The notes under the pieces: model-generated
Database searches by the model: none
What the model saw: only the letters and a program-made list of their open reading frames with translations
Told to the model about the DNA's origin: nothing
From: an uncultured Actinomycetes bacterium
Lineage (GTDB): Bacteria; Actinomycetota; Acidimicrobiia; Acidimicrobiales; RAAP-2
Direction: 5' to 3'
NCBI GenBank assembly: GCA_903893745.1
Contig: CAITNF010000013.1
Location: forward strand, 62,001 to 126,000
DNA length: 64,000 nucleotides
Program-made: the position numbers and the translations under genes
In this document: positions 1 through 8,000 of the stretch, one piece after another
Layout: each line of letters starts with the position of its first letter
Position numbering within the stretch: the stretch's first letter is position 1

Positions 1-144
1 CTCCCCACCGCGCGAGACCGTGGCTAACCATCCAGCAAGTCGTCCGTCAGTCACGTACTTTTCGAAGTGATGCTGGATGCGCTCGAGTCGAACAGGATCA
101 AATCCCATTGACGTTGGATCAATACGTACCTCAAGTGGCGACAT
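1..144 (-). CDS. Serine hydrolase (class C beta-lactamase-like), N-terminal fragment
   Basis: Only the first 48 codons are in the window; the gene continues past the left edge. Reading the minus strand from an ATG at 144 gives an open frame with segments such as IDPTSMGFDPVRLERI and YVTDGRLAGWLATVSRGGE. This pattern is the usual start of secreted or cytosolic serine hydrolases of the class C beta-lactamase family, where a helix carrying 'DGRLAGW' precedes the first beta strand. The catalytic SxxK lies outside the window, so activity cannot be judged. A second in-frame ATG at 108 is possible. It follows cinA on the same strand with a 29-base gap. The family call is inference from a short piece. 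Confidence 0.55.
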   Translation of the reverse strand, partial: MSPLEVRIDPTSMGFDPVRLERIQHHFEKYVTDGRLAGWLATVSRGGE

Positions 145-173
145 CTGGTCAGTATCGCAGACGACGTGAGTAC

Positions 174-1430
174 TTACAATTGATCGAGGCGCCGGCGCAG
201 GGCGTCCAGGGCGCTGATGGCTCCGTAGGCCCGAATTCGTGGCCGGTCACCGGGAAGTCGCAGCGCGACCGACGTGACCTCGTCACCGAGCGCGATGCCC
301 ACAAAGACCGTGCCGGCAGGCTGGCCATCTTGCTCTTCGGGGCCGGCTACGCCAGTAACACCGAGTCCCACGTCAGAGCCAAGGACCTGGCGAGCTCCTT
401 GGGCCATAGCCTCAGCTGCCGCAGCGCTTACCACCGGGCCCCGTGGTACGCCCAGTAGCTCGAACTTAACTTCCGACGCGTAACTGACCACTGCGCCACG
501 GAACCACTGCGACGCCCCGGGCACGTTGACCAGACGGCTCGCCATCAAACCACCCGTAACTGATTCAGCAACTCCTAAAGTCAGGTGGCGCGTCACCAGT
601 CGCTGCGCGATGGCGTGTTCCATAGTTTCGTCGTCGACACCAAAAATGATTTCACCCAAACGATCAACGATGAGCGTTCGTATCTGTCGCTCCTCATCCG
701 CGAGTAGGCGGGCCGCGTGCGCGTCGTCATCACCGCGGGCAGTAATTCGTACCTTGATTCCCTCGATGCCCGATGCGAGGAACGCAATCGTCACCCGTCC
801 ATCGGCGGCGAGCGCATCAAATCGCTCGCCCACTGCTTCGGCGAGTCCCGACTCGCTCGATCCCCAGGTGCGCAGTACTCGACTGATGATGACCGATGTT
901 TGACCGGCCGCTCGTTCGCGGGCCAACAGGTCGGGCAAGATTGCCCGCTCGAACATGTCGGACATCTCGTAGGGGACCCCGGGCACGGCGTAGACCACTT
1001 TTTGACCAATCGGACAGATCAGTCCGGGCGCGGTTCCGCGCGTTTGGGCAATGATTGATGCCCCTCGAGGAACGTCCGCCTGAAGAAGGTTGTTCTCGGG
1101 CATTTCGCGTCCTCGCGACTGGAACATTGCTCGAATGGCATTGACCAGCACCGGGTCGCGTTCGAGTTCGACGTTCATCACCTCGCCTAGAGCAGCCCGC
1201 GTGATGTCGTCTTGCGTCGGACCCAGTCCACCGCAGACGATTACCGCGTCGCTACGAGCGAGTGCCGTGCGAAACGCCAGCACAATTCGTTCGTGGTTGT
1301 CGCCGACGTGCTGGTGGAAGTGCGACGCAATACCATTCGCGGCCAGTTGCTCACCTAACCACTGTGAGTTGGTGTCCGGAATTTGACCGAGTAGCAGCTC
1401 AGTGCCGACGGCAACGATTTCAACTCGCAC
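174..1430 (-). CDS. cinA: CinA family protein / nicotinamide-nucleotide amidohydrolase
   Basis: A full-length 418-residue CinA. The N-terminal half (about residues 4-170) is the MoaB/Mog-like domain, with GTELLLGQ near residue 10 and GGLGPTQDD near residue 67. The C-terminal half (about 255-415) is the PncC deamidase domain, with AESVTGGLMA and GVTGVAGP. The family hydrolyses NMN to nicotinate mononucleotide in pyridine nucleotide salvage, and some members also have ADP-ribose pyrophosphatase activity in the N-terminal domain. The start overlaps the end of pgsA by 11 bases, so the two are translated from one message with rimO upstream. The order rimO-pgsA-cinA is common in Actinobacteria, where recA often follows; here a serine hydrolase follows instead. 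Confidence 0.93.
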   Translation of the reverse strand: MRVEIVAVGTELLLGQIPDTNSQWLGEQLAANGIASHFHQHVGDNHERIVLAFRTALARSDAVIVCGGLGPTQDDITRAALGEVMNVELERDPVLVNAIRAMFQSRGREMPENNLLQADVPRGASIIAQTRGTAPGLICPIGQKVVYAVPGVPYEMSDMFERAILPDLLARERAAGQTSVIISRVLRTWGSSESGLAEAVGERFDALAADGRVTIAFLASGIEGIKVRITARGDDDAHAARLLADEERQIRTLIVDRLGEIIFGVDDETMEHAIAQRLVTRHLTLGVAESVTGGLMASRLVNVPGASQWFRGAVVSYASEVKFELLGVPRGPVVSAAAAEAMAQGARQVLGSDVGLGVTGVAGPEEQDGQPAGTVFVGIALGDEVTSVALRLPGDRPRIRAYGAISALDALRRRLDQL

Positions 1431-1992
1431 GATTGTTTTTCGCTTTTCCCTCGACGAAGTACTGCCATCCCGTGTAGTAGGTCATAGCCACCGCCACCCA
1501 GATCGTGGCAACACCCACGAAAGTGTGATGGGCGATAAATGGAATTACGCAAAAGGCAATTGCCCAATCCTGGACAAAAGTTTTCCACTTCGCCAGGGCA
1601 CTCGCCGGTATTGAGACACCGCGCTTAGCCATGCGCGATCGATAGACACTCATCCAGATTTCACGAATCGTGATCAAAATCGAAGGAACGATGAACGAGG
1701 TGAGGCCGTGCGGACGCGAAATCACGAGGGCGTACAGCGAGCCCAGCACAATCACCTTGTCCGCTAACGGATCGAGAAACGCGCCCGAGCGCGTCGTACC
1801 GTGACGGCGGGCCACAATCCCGTCAAAGTAGTCCGATGCGGCGGCGAGCAGTCCCACCAACGTCGCCCACCAAGTAATACGGTGAAAAATTATGAGGTAG
1901 ATAAAGAGAGGCGAGACGAGAAGACGAAAAGCGGTCATCATGTTGGCCGGGGTCAACAGCGCGGTCTCGCCGTAGGTGCGTTCAGACGTCAT
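1420..1992 (-). CDS. pgsA: CDP-diacylglycerol--glycerol-3-phosphate 3-phosphatidyltransferase
   Basis: A 190-residue integral membrane protein of the CDP-alcohol phosphatidyltransferase family. It joins glycerol 3-phosphate to CDP-diacylglycerol, giving phosphatidylglycerol phosphate for anionic phospholipids. The catalytic signature is visible at residues 54-78: SDYFDGIVAR followed by GAFLDPLADK, so the four acidic residues D54, D57, D74 and D78 are present. Several hydrophobic segments (about 20-52, 82-100, 130-175) fit a six-helix enzyme. Its start overlaps the rimO stop by 4 bases and its end overlaps cinA by 11, so it is the middle gene of an operon. Other family members make phosphatidylinositol phosphate or cardiolipin; the operon position favours PgsA. 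Confidence 0.88.
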   Translation of the reverse strand: MTSERTYGETALLTPANMMTAFRLLVSPLFIYLIIFHRITWWATLVGLLAAASDYFDGIVARRHGTTRSGAFLDPLADKVIVLGSLYALVISRPHGLTSFIVPSILITIREIWMSVYRSRMAKRGVSIPASALAKWKTFVQDWAIAFCVIPFIAHHTFVGVATIWVAVAMTYYTGWQYFVEGKAKNNRAS

Positions 1993-3284
1993 ACCCGCAC
2001 TGCCTCCAAATCGGTCCCGTGACTCGCCACAATTTCGCAGTCGACCAATGTTCCCACGGCCAGTGACGAGTCCACCATCACAATGCCATCAATTTCTGGA
2101 CACTCTCGAACACTTCGTCCCACTCCAGGGCTGTCGATGAGGAGTTCTTGGCGAGAGCCCACCAGCGCGTCACGGCGACGGGCCGTTATGGCGTCTTGAA
2201 GTTCAGAGACTTCGCGCATCCGTTCGAGCGCGAGCTCGTGCGGTACTTGCTCACCAAGGTCATTTGCGAAGGTCCCTTCCTCAGAACTAAAGGTAAAAAA
2301 ACCCGCCCAGTCCAGTTGGGCCTCTTCGAGAAAATTGAGCAGTTCGCGCTGGTCGTCCTCGGTCTCGCCGGGATAGCCCAAGATGAACGATGACCGGAAC
2401 GTCGCGTCGGGCTCGGCTTGACGAATAGTCGCAATACGTTCAAGGAATCGTGCACCATCACCCCAACGACGCATCGCTCGCAACATCGGGCGCGACGCGT
2501 GTTGCAGTGACAAGTCGAAGTAGGGAACCCCGGACTCAAGAATGGTTTCGATAAGCCCTTCAGTGAGGCCCGACGGGTACAGGTAGAGGAGGCGAACTCG
2601 GTCAACTTCACGACTCAGGGTTTTCGTAAGTTCAATTAACGGTTGGGTGCCTCCCTCGTCGAGCACTTCAACCGCCTCTCCTCGACCAGCGCGTCGTCGA
2701 TCGTGTCCCCAACTCGCGAGGTCTTGCGCAATGAGCACTAACTCACGAACTCCGCCACCGACGAGAGACCGGGCTTCGAGAAGAATTTCCTCCGTGGAAC
2801 GCGAACGTTGATCGCCACGAAATGTCGGAATGGCGCAAAAGCCACAACGTCGGTCACACCCTTCCGCAATCTTGACGTAGGCCCACGGAGTTGATGTCAC
2901 CGGCCGGGGCAGGTTGAGTAAATCAAACGATGAGACCGGACGCGAACGCAGCGACACGGGCGTTGATTGAATCAGGCTCTCGCCGAATCCAGCGACCAGA
3001 TCAACTTCGGGTAAGGCGTTGGCCAGTTCCTCGCCGTAGCGTTCGGCCATGCAACCCGTCACTACCAATCGAGCACCATCTTGTTTGCGCTCAGCCAGTT
3101 CTAAGACAGTTTCAATCGATTCTTCGCGGGCCGCTTCGATAAAGGCGCACGTATTCGCCACCACCAGGTCCGCTGCTTCGGCCGAGGTGGCCGCTGCGTA
3201 CCCCTGGGATTCGAGCAGGCCCGCCAACTTGTCCGAGTCAACGTGGTTCTTGGGACATCCGAGCGTCTCAATCCAGTACTGCAC
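1989..3284 (-). CDS. rimO: Ribosomal protein uS12 methylthiotransferase RimO
   Basis: A radical-SAM methylthiotransferase that adds a methylthio group to an aspartate of ribosomal protein S12. The N-terminal UPF0004 domain begins YWIETLGCPKNHVDSDK; its cysteines bind the auxiliary iron-sulfur cluster. The radical-SAM triad is CDRRCGFC (C-x3-C-x2-C), and a TRAM domain closes the C terminus. The GTG at 3284 was chosen as start because GAGGAG lies 6 bases upstream of it. An in-frame ATG at 3320 would add 12 residues (CSVLLCREETF) not expected in the family and would start only 15 bases from the tRNA gene. The related MiaB is excluded by the LGCPKN form typical of RimO. It is the first gene of the rimO-pgsA-cinA operon. 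Confidence 0.92.
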   Translation of the reverse strand: MQYWIETLGCPKNHVDSDKLAGLLESQGYAAATSAEAADLVVANTCAFIEAAREESIETVLELAERKQDGARLVVTGCMAERYGEELANALPEVDLVAGFGESLIQSTPVSLRSRPVSSFDLLNLPRPVTSTPWAYVKIAEGCDRRCGFCAIPTFRGDQRSRSTEEILLEARSLVGGGVRELVLIAQDLASWGHDRRRAGRGEAVEVLDEGGTQPLIELTKTLSREVDRVRLLYLYPSGLTEGLIETILESGVPYFDLSLQHASRPMLRAMRRWGDGARFLERIATIRQAEPDATFRSSFILGYPGETEDDQRELLNFLEEAQLDWAGFFTFSSEEGTFANDLGEQVPHELALERMREVSELQDAITARRRDALVGSRQELLIDSPGVGRSVRECPEIDGIVMVDSSLAVGTLVDCEIVASHGTDLEAVRV

Positions 3285-3334
3285 GAACGTCTCCTCACGA
3301 CATAGCAACACCGAGCACACTGGCTCGGTGTTGA

Positions 3335-3428
3335 TGGCGGAGAGGGAGGGATTTGAACCCTCGGGCCCGCGTTAACAGGCCGCATTCTTAGCAGGAATGT
3401 GGTTTAAACCGAACTCACCCACCTCTCC
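3335..3428 (-). tRNA. tRNA-Ser(GCT)
   Basis: A complete class II cloverleaf on the minus strand. The 7-bp acceptor stem pairs GGAGAGG (3428-3422) with CCTCTCC (3345-3339), followed by discriminator G and an encoded CCA (3337-3335). The anticodon stem CATTC/GAATG holds the loop CTGCTAA, so the anticodon is GCT, reading AGC and AGU. A long variable arm and the T-arm GGGTTCAAATCCC are present. It lies 51 bases upstream of the chosen rimO start. Confidence 0.95.
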
Positions 3429-3560
3429 CAGCTCGCCCATCTTAGTGACTTTGACCTGGAAAGGGGAAATCCCGCTTGGTCGCCCCGCGACCCAAGACGC
3501 CGTGGTCGTCCAGCATTACACTACGAAGAACCCGTTCAGCCATTGACAAAGGACACCAAA

Positions 3561-4427
3561 ATGCGACACCTCCGTCTCGCCAGCGCCGCCATTGTGGGCG
3601 CCACCATATTCAGCACACTCGTGCCCTTCACCAACGCCGCGCACGCCGCGATGACGCCCTCGGCCTGCGCCAATCTGACGAGTAACGAGTTCAGCAAGGG
3701 CAAACTCACCGTCGCTACGGATAATCCGGTGTACTCACCGTGGTTCATCAATAACAAGCCCAGCAGTGGCAAGGGCTACGAATCGGCAGTCGTGTACGCC
3801 TTAGCCAAAGTCATGGGGGTCGCTTCGAAGAACGTGCGCTGGGTAACGGAAAATTTTGACGCAAGTTATACGCCCGGTAGCAAATCGTTTGACTTCGACA
3901 TCAATGAAATCTCGTACAGCGCTGACCGCGCTAAGGCCGTGACGTTCTCAAAGAGTTACTACGACGTGCAGCAATCGATTATCGCCCTCAAGACCAACGC
4001 AATTGTCAAGAAGCACAGTGCGGCAGACTTGAAGAACTATCTCTACGGTGACCAGATTGGCACGACCGGTCTGACGTACATCAACACCCAGATCAAGCCG
4101 ACCAAAACGCCACGTGTGTACTCAACATTGAATGACGCGGTAGCGGCACTGCAGAGTGGACAGATTGACGCTCTGGTGATTGATACCCCGACCGGCGAGT
4201 ACATGGCCTCGGCCCAGATCATGAACAGCAAGAAGAAGTTAACTGCCACGCAAGTGGGGCAGTTCCCCAGCGTCGGTGAGCACTACGGTCTGCTGTTTCA
4301 AAAGGGCAGCAAACTGGCGGGTTGCGTGAATGCGGCGATTGACACACTACGCACGAATGGCACGCTCTCGTCGCTCGCGAAGAAGTGGCTGGGTCTCTAC
4401 ACCAGCGTGCCCGTACTTAAGCCATAA
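3561..4427 (+). CDS. Amino-acid ABC transporter substrate-binding protein
   Basis: A family 3 periplasmic-type binding protein that captures a polar amino acid for import with the next two genes. The first 30 or so residues are a signal peptide (MRHLRLASAAIVG, ending in the AHAA cleavage region). There is no lipobox cysteine at the expected place, which is unusual for an actinobacterial binding protein. The mature part shows the family pattern: KLTVATDNPVYSPWF, then FDFDINEISYSADRAKAV and YYDVQQSIIAL, then DALVIDTPTGEYM. The ATG at 3561 is preceded by AAAGGA with 7-base spacing; a TTG at 3543 would add six residues without support. The permease starts 5 bases after the stop. The ligand cannot be told from sequence alone. 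Confidence 0.87.
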   Translation: MRHLRLASAAIVGATIFSTLVPFTNAAHAAMTPSACANLTSNEFSKGKLTVATDNPVYSPWFINNKPSSGKGYESAVVYALAKVMGVASKNVRWVTENFDASYTPGSKSFDFDINEISYSADRAKAVTFSKSYYDVQQSIIALKTNAIVKKHSAADLKNYLYGDQIGTTGLTYINTQIKPTKTPRVYSTLNDAVAALQSGQIDALVIDTPTGEYMASAQIMNSKKKLTATQVGQFPSVGEHYGLLFQKGSKLAGCVNAAIDTLRTNGTLSSLAKKWLGLYTSVPVLKP

Positions 4428-4432
4428 ACATC

Positions 4433-5332
4433 GTGTCGCAACCGTTCGACGTTGATTCGTCGACGACGCCAACACCACCACAGCTCTTTGGGTCGAGGCG
4501 GCGGCGACTGCTACGAGGACGTCGAGCAAACGCCGCGAGTGCACTCTCTAGTTTGGTTTTAATTGGAGTGGCCGTGGCGGTGTTCTTCCTCGCTCCCGGT
4601 GGATCGTCGGTACGATACTTTTTCTTCAATCCGCGCCAGATGTGGGACTCCTTCGTTGGTAACCCCGCGAAGGGACTGAGTTCGGTGGGGATCGGGCTCT
4701 TAACCAACATCTGGATGTTCTTACTCTGCGAAGTTCTGGTGCTAATAATTGGCTTACTCATCGCGTCAGTGCGCACGAGTCAGTCGCCGGTACTTTTACC
4801 GTTTCGACTTTTAGCCACGGGCTTCACGGACATTTTTCGGGGAATTCCAATTCTGTTGGTCATCTACATGGTTGGCTTTGGCCTCCCAGAACTCGGCATT
4901 GGGGCGATATCGCGACAATCGATTGCGGTCTACGGCTGTGTCGCGCTGACCTTGACCTACAGTGCGTACGTCGCCGAGGTCTACCGAGCCGGCCTCAACT
5001 CCGTGGCGAATGGTCAGTTACTTGCCGCCCGGTCACTCGGCCTCACGCACGCGGCCACGATGCGGCGTGTGGTCTTACCCCAAGCAATTCGTACGGTTAT
5101 TCCGCCCCTACTCAACGACTTCATCTCGTTGCAAAAAGACACCGCTTTGGTATCAACGCTGGGAGCCATCGAAGCAACGCGAGCAGCCCAAATTTATGCC
5201 GCGACCGAATTTAATTACAGTGGCTACGTCGTCGCGGCACTCTTATTTTTGGCACTAACCGTTCCTCTGACGCGGTTCACCGATCGACTTATTGCCCGTG
5301 ACCGATCTCGTCGCTTGGCCGGTGCGTCATGA
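4433..5332 (+). CDS. Amino-acid ABC transporter permease
   Basis: The membrane subunit of the polar amino-acid importer, 299 residues from a GTG start. After a basic N terminus (SRRRRLLRGRR) there are about five or six membrane segments. The EAA cytoplasmic loop that contacts the ATPase is clear: VYRAGLNSVANGQLLAARSLGL followed shortly by ATMRRVVLPQAIR, as in HisM/GlnP-type permeases. One gene codes the permease, so the transporter probably uses a homodimer. The stop overlaps the ATPase start by 4 bases (ATGA), showing translational coupling. Confidence 0.9.
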   Translation: MSQPFDVDSSTTPTPPQLFGSRRRRLLRGRRANAASALSSLVLIGVAVAVFFLAPGGSSVRYFFFNPRQMWDSFVGNPAKGLSSVGIGLLTNIWMFLLCEVLVLIIGLLIASVRTSQSPVLLPFRLLATGFTDIFRGIPILLVIYMVGFGLPELGIGAISRQSIAVYGCVALTLTYSAYVAEVYRAGLNSVANGQLLAARSLGLTHAATMRRVVLPQAIRTVIPPLLNDFISLQKDTALVSTLGAIEATRAAQIYAATEFNYSGYVVAALLFLALTVPLTRFTDRLIARDRSRRLAGAS

Positions 5333-6063
5333 GTGAGGTCGTACTGGAGCTCGATAATGTCGTCAAGCGATTTGACGACAATGAAGTACTCAGTGGGGTG
5401 TCATTGCGGCTCCACCGCCACGAGGTGGTCTGTCTCATTGGAGCTTCGGGTTCGGGTAAGTCCACGTTGCTGCGCTGTGCCAACTTGCTCGAAACGATCG
5501 ACTCGGGGAGTATTTCGCTCTTTAATCAGTCGCTGCTTGACGATCGCGTCGATCCCGATCTGGTACGACGTCATATTGCAATGGTCTTTCAGACATTCAA
5601 CCTCTTCCCCCATCTCAGCGTGCTGGACAACGTGCTCCTAGGACCGGTGCACGCACTAAAGCGAAATAAAGCTGAGGCTCGCGAAGAGGCTCGCGAAATG
5701 CTCAGTCGAATTGGACTGCTCGAACGAGCTAATGAGTTCCCCGATCGACTCTCTGGCGGTCAGCAGCAGCGAGTCGCCATTGCCCGTTCTCTCGTAATGC
5801 GCCCAACTCTCCTCCTGCTCGACGAGGTCACCAGTGCCCTCGATCCCACGTTGGTAGGCGAAGTGCTTGATCTCTTGCGCGACCTCGCCCATCAAGGCAC
5901 CACCATGTTGATTGCTACTCACGAAATGAATTTTGCGCGCGACGTTGCGCACCAAATTGCGTACTTAGACCGCGGTGTACTCCTGGAACAGGGAACGCCC
6001 GATGAGCTGTTCACCAATCCACGTCACGAATCGACGAAGAACTTCCTCAATCGAGTTCGTTAG
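5329..6063 (+). CDS. Amino-acid ABC transporter ATP-binding protein
   Basis: A 244-residue ATPase of the polar amino-acid uptake family (GlnQ/HisP type). Walker A is GASGSGKST near residue 37, the Q-loop is in VFQTFNLFPHLSVLDNV, the signature is LSGGQQQRVAIARSL, Walker B is LLLLDEVTSALD, and the switch histidine is in ATHEMNFARDVA. The phrase 'FQTFNLFPHLSVLDN' is typical of this subfamily. It is the third gene of the operon and ends 4 bases into the end of a convergent NUDIX gene. Confidence 0.93.
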   Translation: MSEVVLELDNVVKRFDDNEVLSGVSLRLHRHEVVCLIGASGSGKSTLLRCANLLETIDSGSISLFNQSLLDDRVDPDLVRRHIAMVFQTFNLFPHLSVLDNVLLGPVHALKRNKAEAREEAREMLSRIGLLERANEFPDRLSGGQQQRVAIARSLVMRPTLLLLDEVTSALDPTLVGEVLDLLRDLAHQGTTMLIATHEMNFARDVAHQIAYLDRGVLLEQGTPDELFTNPRHESTKNFLNRVR

Positions 6064-6524
6064 GAAGCTTGAGCTCGCAACTCTGGCAGATTTGCCACGA
6101 GGTCAAAGAGTTCTTGGTCGCGTTCCCACGTCAAGTGCTGACGCACGTGCTCCATTCCCAGCCACACCAATTCATCGACCTCTTCGTTCGGTGCGAATTC
6201 ACCGTCAGCGACCGACATGAGGTAGTAGGCGACGATTTTCGGCTTGCCCTTGCGGTGCGTGTAGTTCGTAGTACCCACGAAACGCACGACGTCACAGGTC
6301 AACCCCGTCTCTTCGTGCACCTCGCGCAGGGCCGCCTGTTCGAAGGTTTCACCCTCGTCGAGTTTGCCCTTAGGAAACGTCCAGTCGCCGCGTGCCTCTC
6401 GATAGATGCAGGCTATTTCAACCCTTCCACCAGGTATGAATCGTGTGACGATGCCACCAGCTGCTCGGATGAGGTCGTACGGAGCGTCGTCGGGGATGAC
6501 CAGTTCGCCGCTCAAGAGATGCAC
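6060..6524 (-). CDS. NUDIX hydrolase
   Basis: A 154-residue single-domain NUDIX protein. The box GKLDEGETFEQAALREVHEETGL fits G-x5-E-x7-R-E-U-x-E-E-x-G-U exactly, so the metal-binding glutamates are all present. The start of the domain, AAGGIVTRF with CIYREARGDWTFPKG, resembles actinobacterial MutT-like and diadenosine-polyphosphate hydrolases, but the substrate cannot be named. A GTG start at 6524 is preceded by a leaderless-type -10. The 3' end meets the ABC transporter gene tail to tail with 4 bases of overlap. Confidence 0.85.
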   Translation of the reverse strand: MHLLSGELVIPDDAPYDLIRAAGGIVTRFIPGGRVEIACIYREARGDWTFPKGKLDEGETFEQAALREVHEETGLTCDVVRFVGTTNYTHRKGKPKIVAYYLMSVADGEFAPNEEVDELVWLGMEHVRQHLTWERDQELFDLVANLPELRAQAS

Positions 6525-6537
6525 GACTTCAACGTTA
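6525..6537 (-). promoter_or_regulatory. Leaderless promoter of the NUDIX gene
   Basis: TAACGT is followed by 7 bases and then the GTG start, so the predicted transcript begins at or next to the start codon. No Shine-Dalgarno sequence is present. Part of the recurring TANNNT-N6/7-RTG pattern in this window. Confidence 0.5.
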
Positions 6538-6597
6538 CGACACGAACTACGCGATTGAGCGGATTTCTGTTTGATCGCCGGTTACTCGCCACCTCCG

Positions 6598-6610
6598 TAG
6601 AGTAGTGAGT
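6598..6610 (+). promoter_or_regulatory. Leaderless promoter of the TSUP gene
   Basis: TAGAGT (6598-6603) lies 7 bases before the GTG at 6611. The spacing decides between two in-frame GTG codons (6605 and 6611) in favour of the second. Confidence 0.45.
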
Positions 6611-7381
6611 GTGAGCGCTGCTATTGCACTGTGGTGGCGACTACCCATTTTTCTTATCGTGGGCGTCGCGGCCGGGATTTCGAATGGTCTCGCCGGCGGC
6701 GGGACATTCCTGACGTTTCCAACGATGATTGGGCTAGGTCTGCCCGCACTCGAGGCCAACGTCTCATCCACCGTTGGGGTAATTCCGAGTTATCTCGGTG
6801 TTCTGCGCGGCTTTCGCCATCGAATTGAATCCCACGCCGATCTGATCAAAACCCTGGTCATCCCGTCGGTACTCGGCTCGTTCGCCGGTTGTGCTCTCTT
6901 GCTCTTGGGGTCACCGGCAACGTTTCGTGCCGTCGTGCCGTACCTCATTGGAATTGCCACCCTGGTGTTTGCGGCGTCGCCGTGGATTACTAAACGCCTG
7001 GCCCACCTCGATCATCACCATGGCGTGCGCCGGCGAGGACTCCTCTTTGGGATCTTCGTCGCCGCTACCTACGGTGGCTACTTCGGCGCGGGCGTGGGCA
7101 TTGTGTTGCTAGCAGTCTTGGCGGTGAGTCTGCCCTTCGACATCCACGAACTACAAGGACTGCGAAGTGTGCTCGCTTTGGTAATCACGACGAGTGCCTC
7201 GATCGTGTTCCTTATTCGAGGGCACCTCGCGTGGGACGCCGTTGGCGCTACCGCCGCGGGCACCCTGCTCGGTGGCTGGCTCGGGGCAATGCTGATGCGG
7301 CGCCTTTCACCGCTCGTCGTGCGAACTCTGGTGGTGACCACTGGATTGGCCACTACCGTGCGCCTGTTTTTAGCCAACTAA
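6611..7381 (+). CDS. TSUP family membrane permease (TauE/SafE, sulfite exporter-like)
   Basis: A hydrophobic protein of about 256 residues with around eight membrane helices. It has the two-fold repeated family pattern: GVAAGISNGLAGGGTFLTFP near the N terminus and YGGYFGAGVGIVLLAVL in the second half. TSUP proteins move sulfite, sulfoacetate or other small organosulfur anions across the membrane; the substrate here is unknown. The GTG at 6611 is preferred because a leaderless -10 sits 7 bases upstream. It is divergent from the preceding NUDIX gene. Confidence 0.85.
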   Translation: MSAAIALWWRLPIFLIVGVAAGISNGLAGGGTFLTFPTMIGLGLPALEANVSSTVGVIPSYLGVLRGFRHRIESHADLIKTLVIPSVLGSFAGCALLLLGSPATFRAVVPYLIGIATLVFAASPWITKRLAHLDHHHGVRRRGLLFGIFVAATYGGYFGAGVGIVLLAVLAVSLPFDIHELQGLRSVLALVITTSASIVFLIRGHLAWDAVGATAAGTLLGGWLGAMLMRRLSPLVVRTLVVTTGLATTVRLFLAN

Positions 7382-7389
7382 AAAATTCG

Positions 7390-7425
7390 TTGCATAATTA
7401 CTACTATTTCACTATGATATATGGA
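7390..7425 (+). promoter_or_regulatory. Leaderless sigma70-type promoter of the DUF4395 gene
   Basis: TTGCAT (7390-7395), a 17-base spacer, and TATGAT (7413-7418) form a near-ideal housekeeping promoter. Seven bases later comes the ATG at 7426, so the message would begin at the start codon. This is the best-formed leaderless promoter in the window apart from that of znuA. Confidence 0.65.
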
Positions 7426-7929
7426 ATGAAGCAATTCTTTTCATTTCCTAACCCCGTGAACGACGCGGCGGCGCGCACCGTTGCCCTAGGCGTGGTGGCG
7501 ATGACCCTCCTCGCGCTGGTGGGCAATACCCCCTGGCTCCTGCTACCCCTGACCTACGGCTTCTTGGCGCGCGTCGCGTCGGGGCCAACCATCTCGCCAC
7601 TGGGACAGTTTGCGGTCCGAGTAGCTGCTCCTCGCCTTAGTCGTTGGCAAAAGACTGTTCCGGGGCCGCCCAAACGCTTTGCCCAGGCGATTGGAGCAGT
7701 TTTTTCGGTTAGCGCAACGTTGGTGTGGCTCAGCGTCGGTTGGGGCACGGCACGATGGATTTTGTTGCCCCTGCTCGCCGCGGCAGCTCTGGAAGGCTTC
7801 GCGGGGTTCTGTCTCGGCTGCACCATCTTCAGTTGGCTGATGAAAGCCAAGCTGATCCCGCAGTCAGTCTGCGAAGAGTGCGGTGATCTCTCGGCACGCT
7901 ACGCGGCGGCTGGAATGACGCAACGCTAA
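7426..7929 (+). CDS. DUF4395 family membrane protein
   Basis: About 167 residues, with four hydrophobic segments. The start MKQFFSFPNPVNDAAARTV and the run GFLARVASGPTISPLGQ are the DUF4395 signature. The C-terminal part has CLGC and CEEC, two pairs of cysteines found in this family (often near thiosulfate or rhodanese genes); their role is not established. The upstream TSUP gene could be a functional partner in sulfur handling, but this gene has its own promoter. ATG 7426 was chosen because it is spaced 7 bases from the -10; ATG 7414 lies inside the -10 itself. Confidence 0.8.
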   Translation: MKQFFSFPNPVNDAAARTVALGVVAMTLLALVGNTPWLLLPLTYGFLARVASGPTISPLGQFAVRVAAPRLSRWQKTVPGPPKRFAQAIGAVFSVSATLVWLSVGWGTARWILLPLLAAAALEGFAGFCLGCTIFSWLMKAKLIPQSVCEECGDLSARYAAAGMTQR

Positions 7930-7988
7930 GTTTCCCCAACGATTTACCTGTTTCGAGGGGTGACGGTGGAGGAGGTGTCTATCTTTCG

Positions 7989-8000
7989 TAATCTAGGTAG
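7989..8000 (+). promoter_or_regulatory. Leaderless promoter of the S53 peptidase gene
   Basis: TAATCT is followed by 6 bases and the ATG at 8001. No good -35 is visible. Confidence 0.45.

Noticed and set aside
3335..3428. tRNA genes considered as attachment sites for an integrated element
   Set aside because: No integrase, no partial tRNA duplicate and no change in gene content next to any of the three tRNA genes.
3450..3530. TTGACC and TACACT upstream of the amino-acid binding protein gene considered as a promoter
   Set aside because: The spacing between them is far too long (about 60 bases) and neither has a partner at 16-18 bases.
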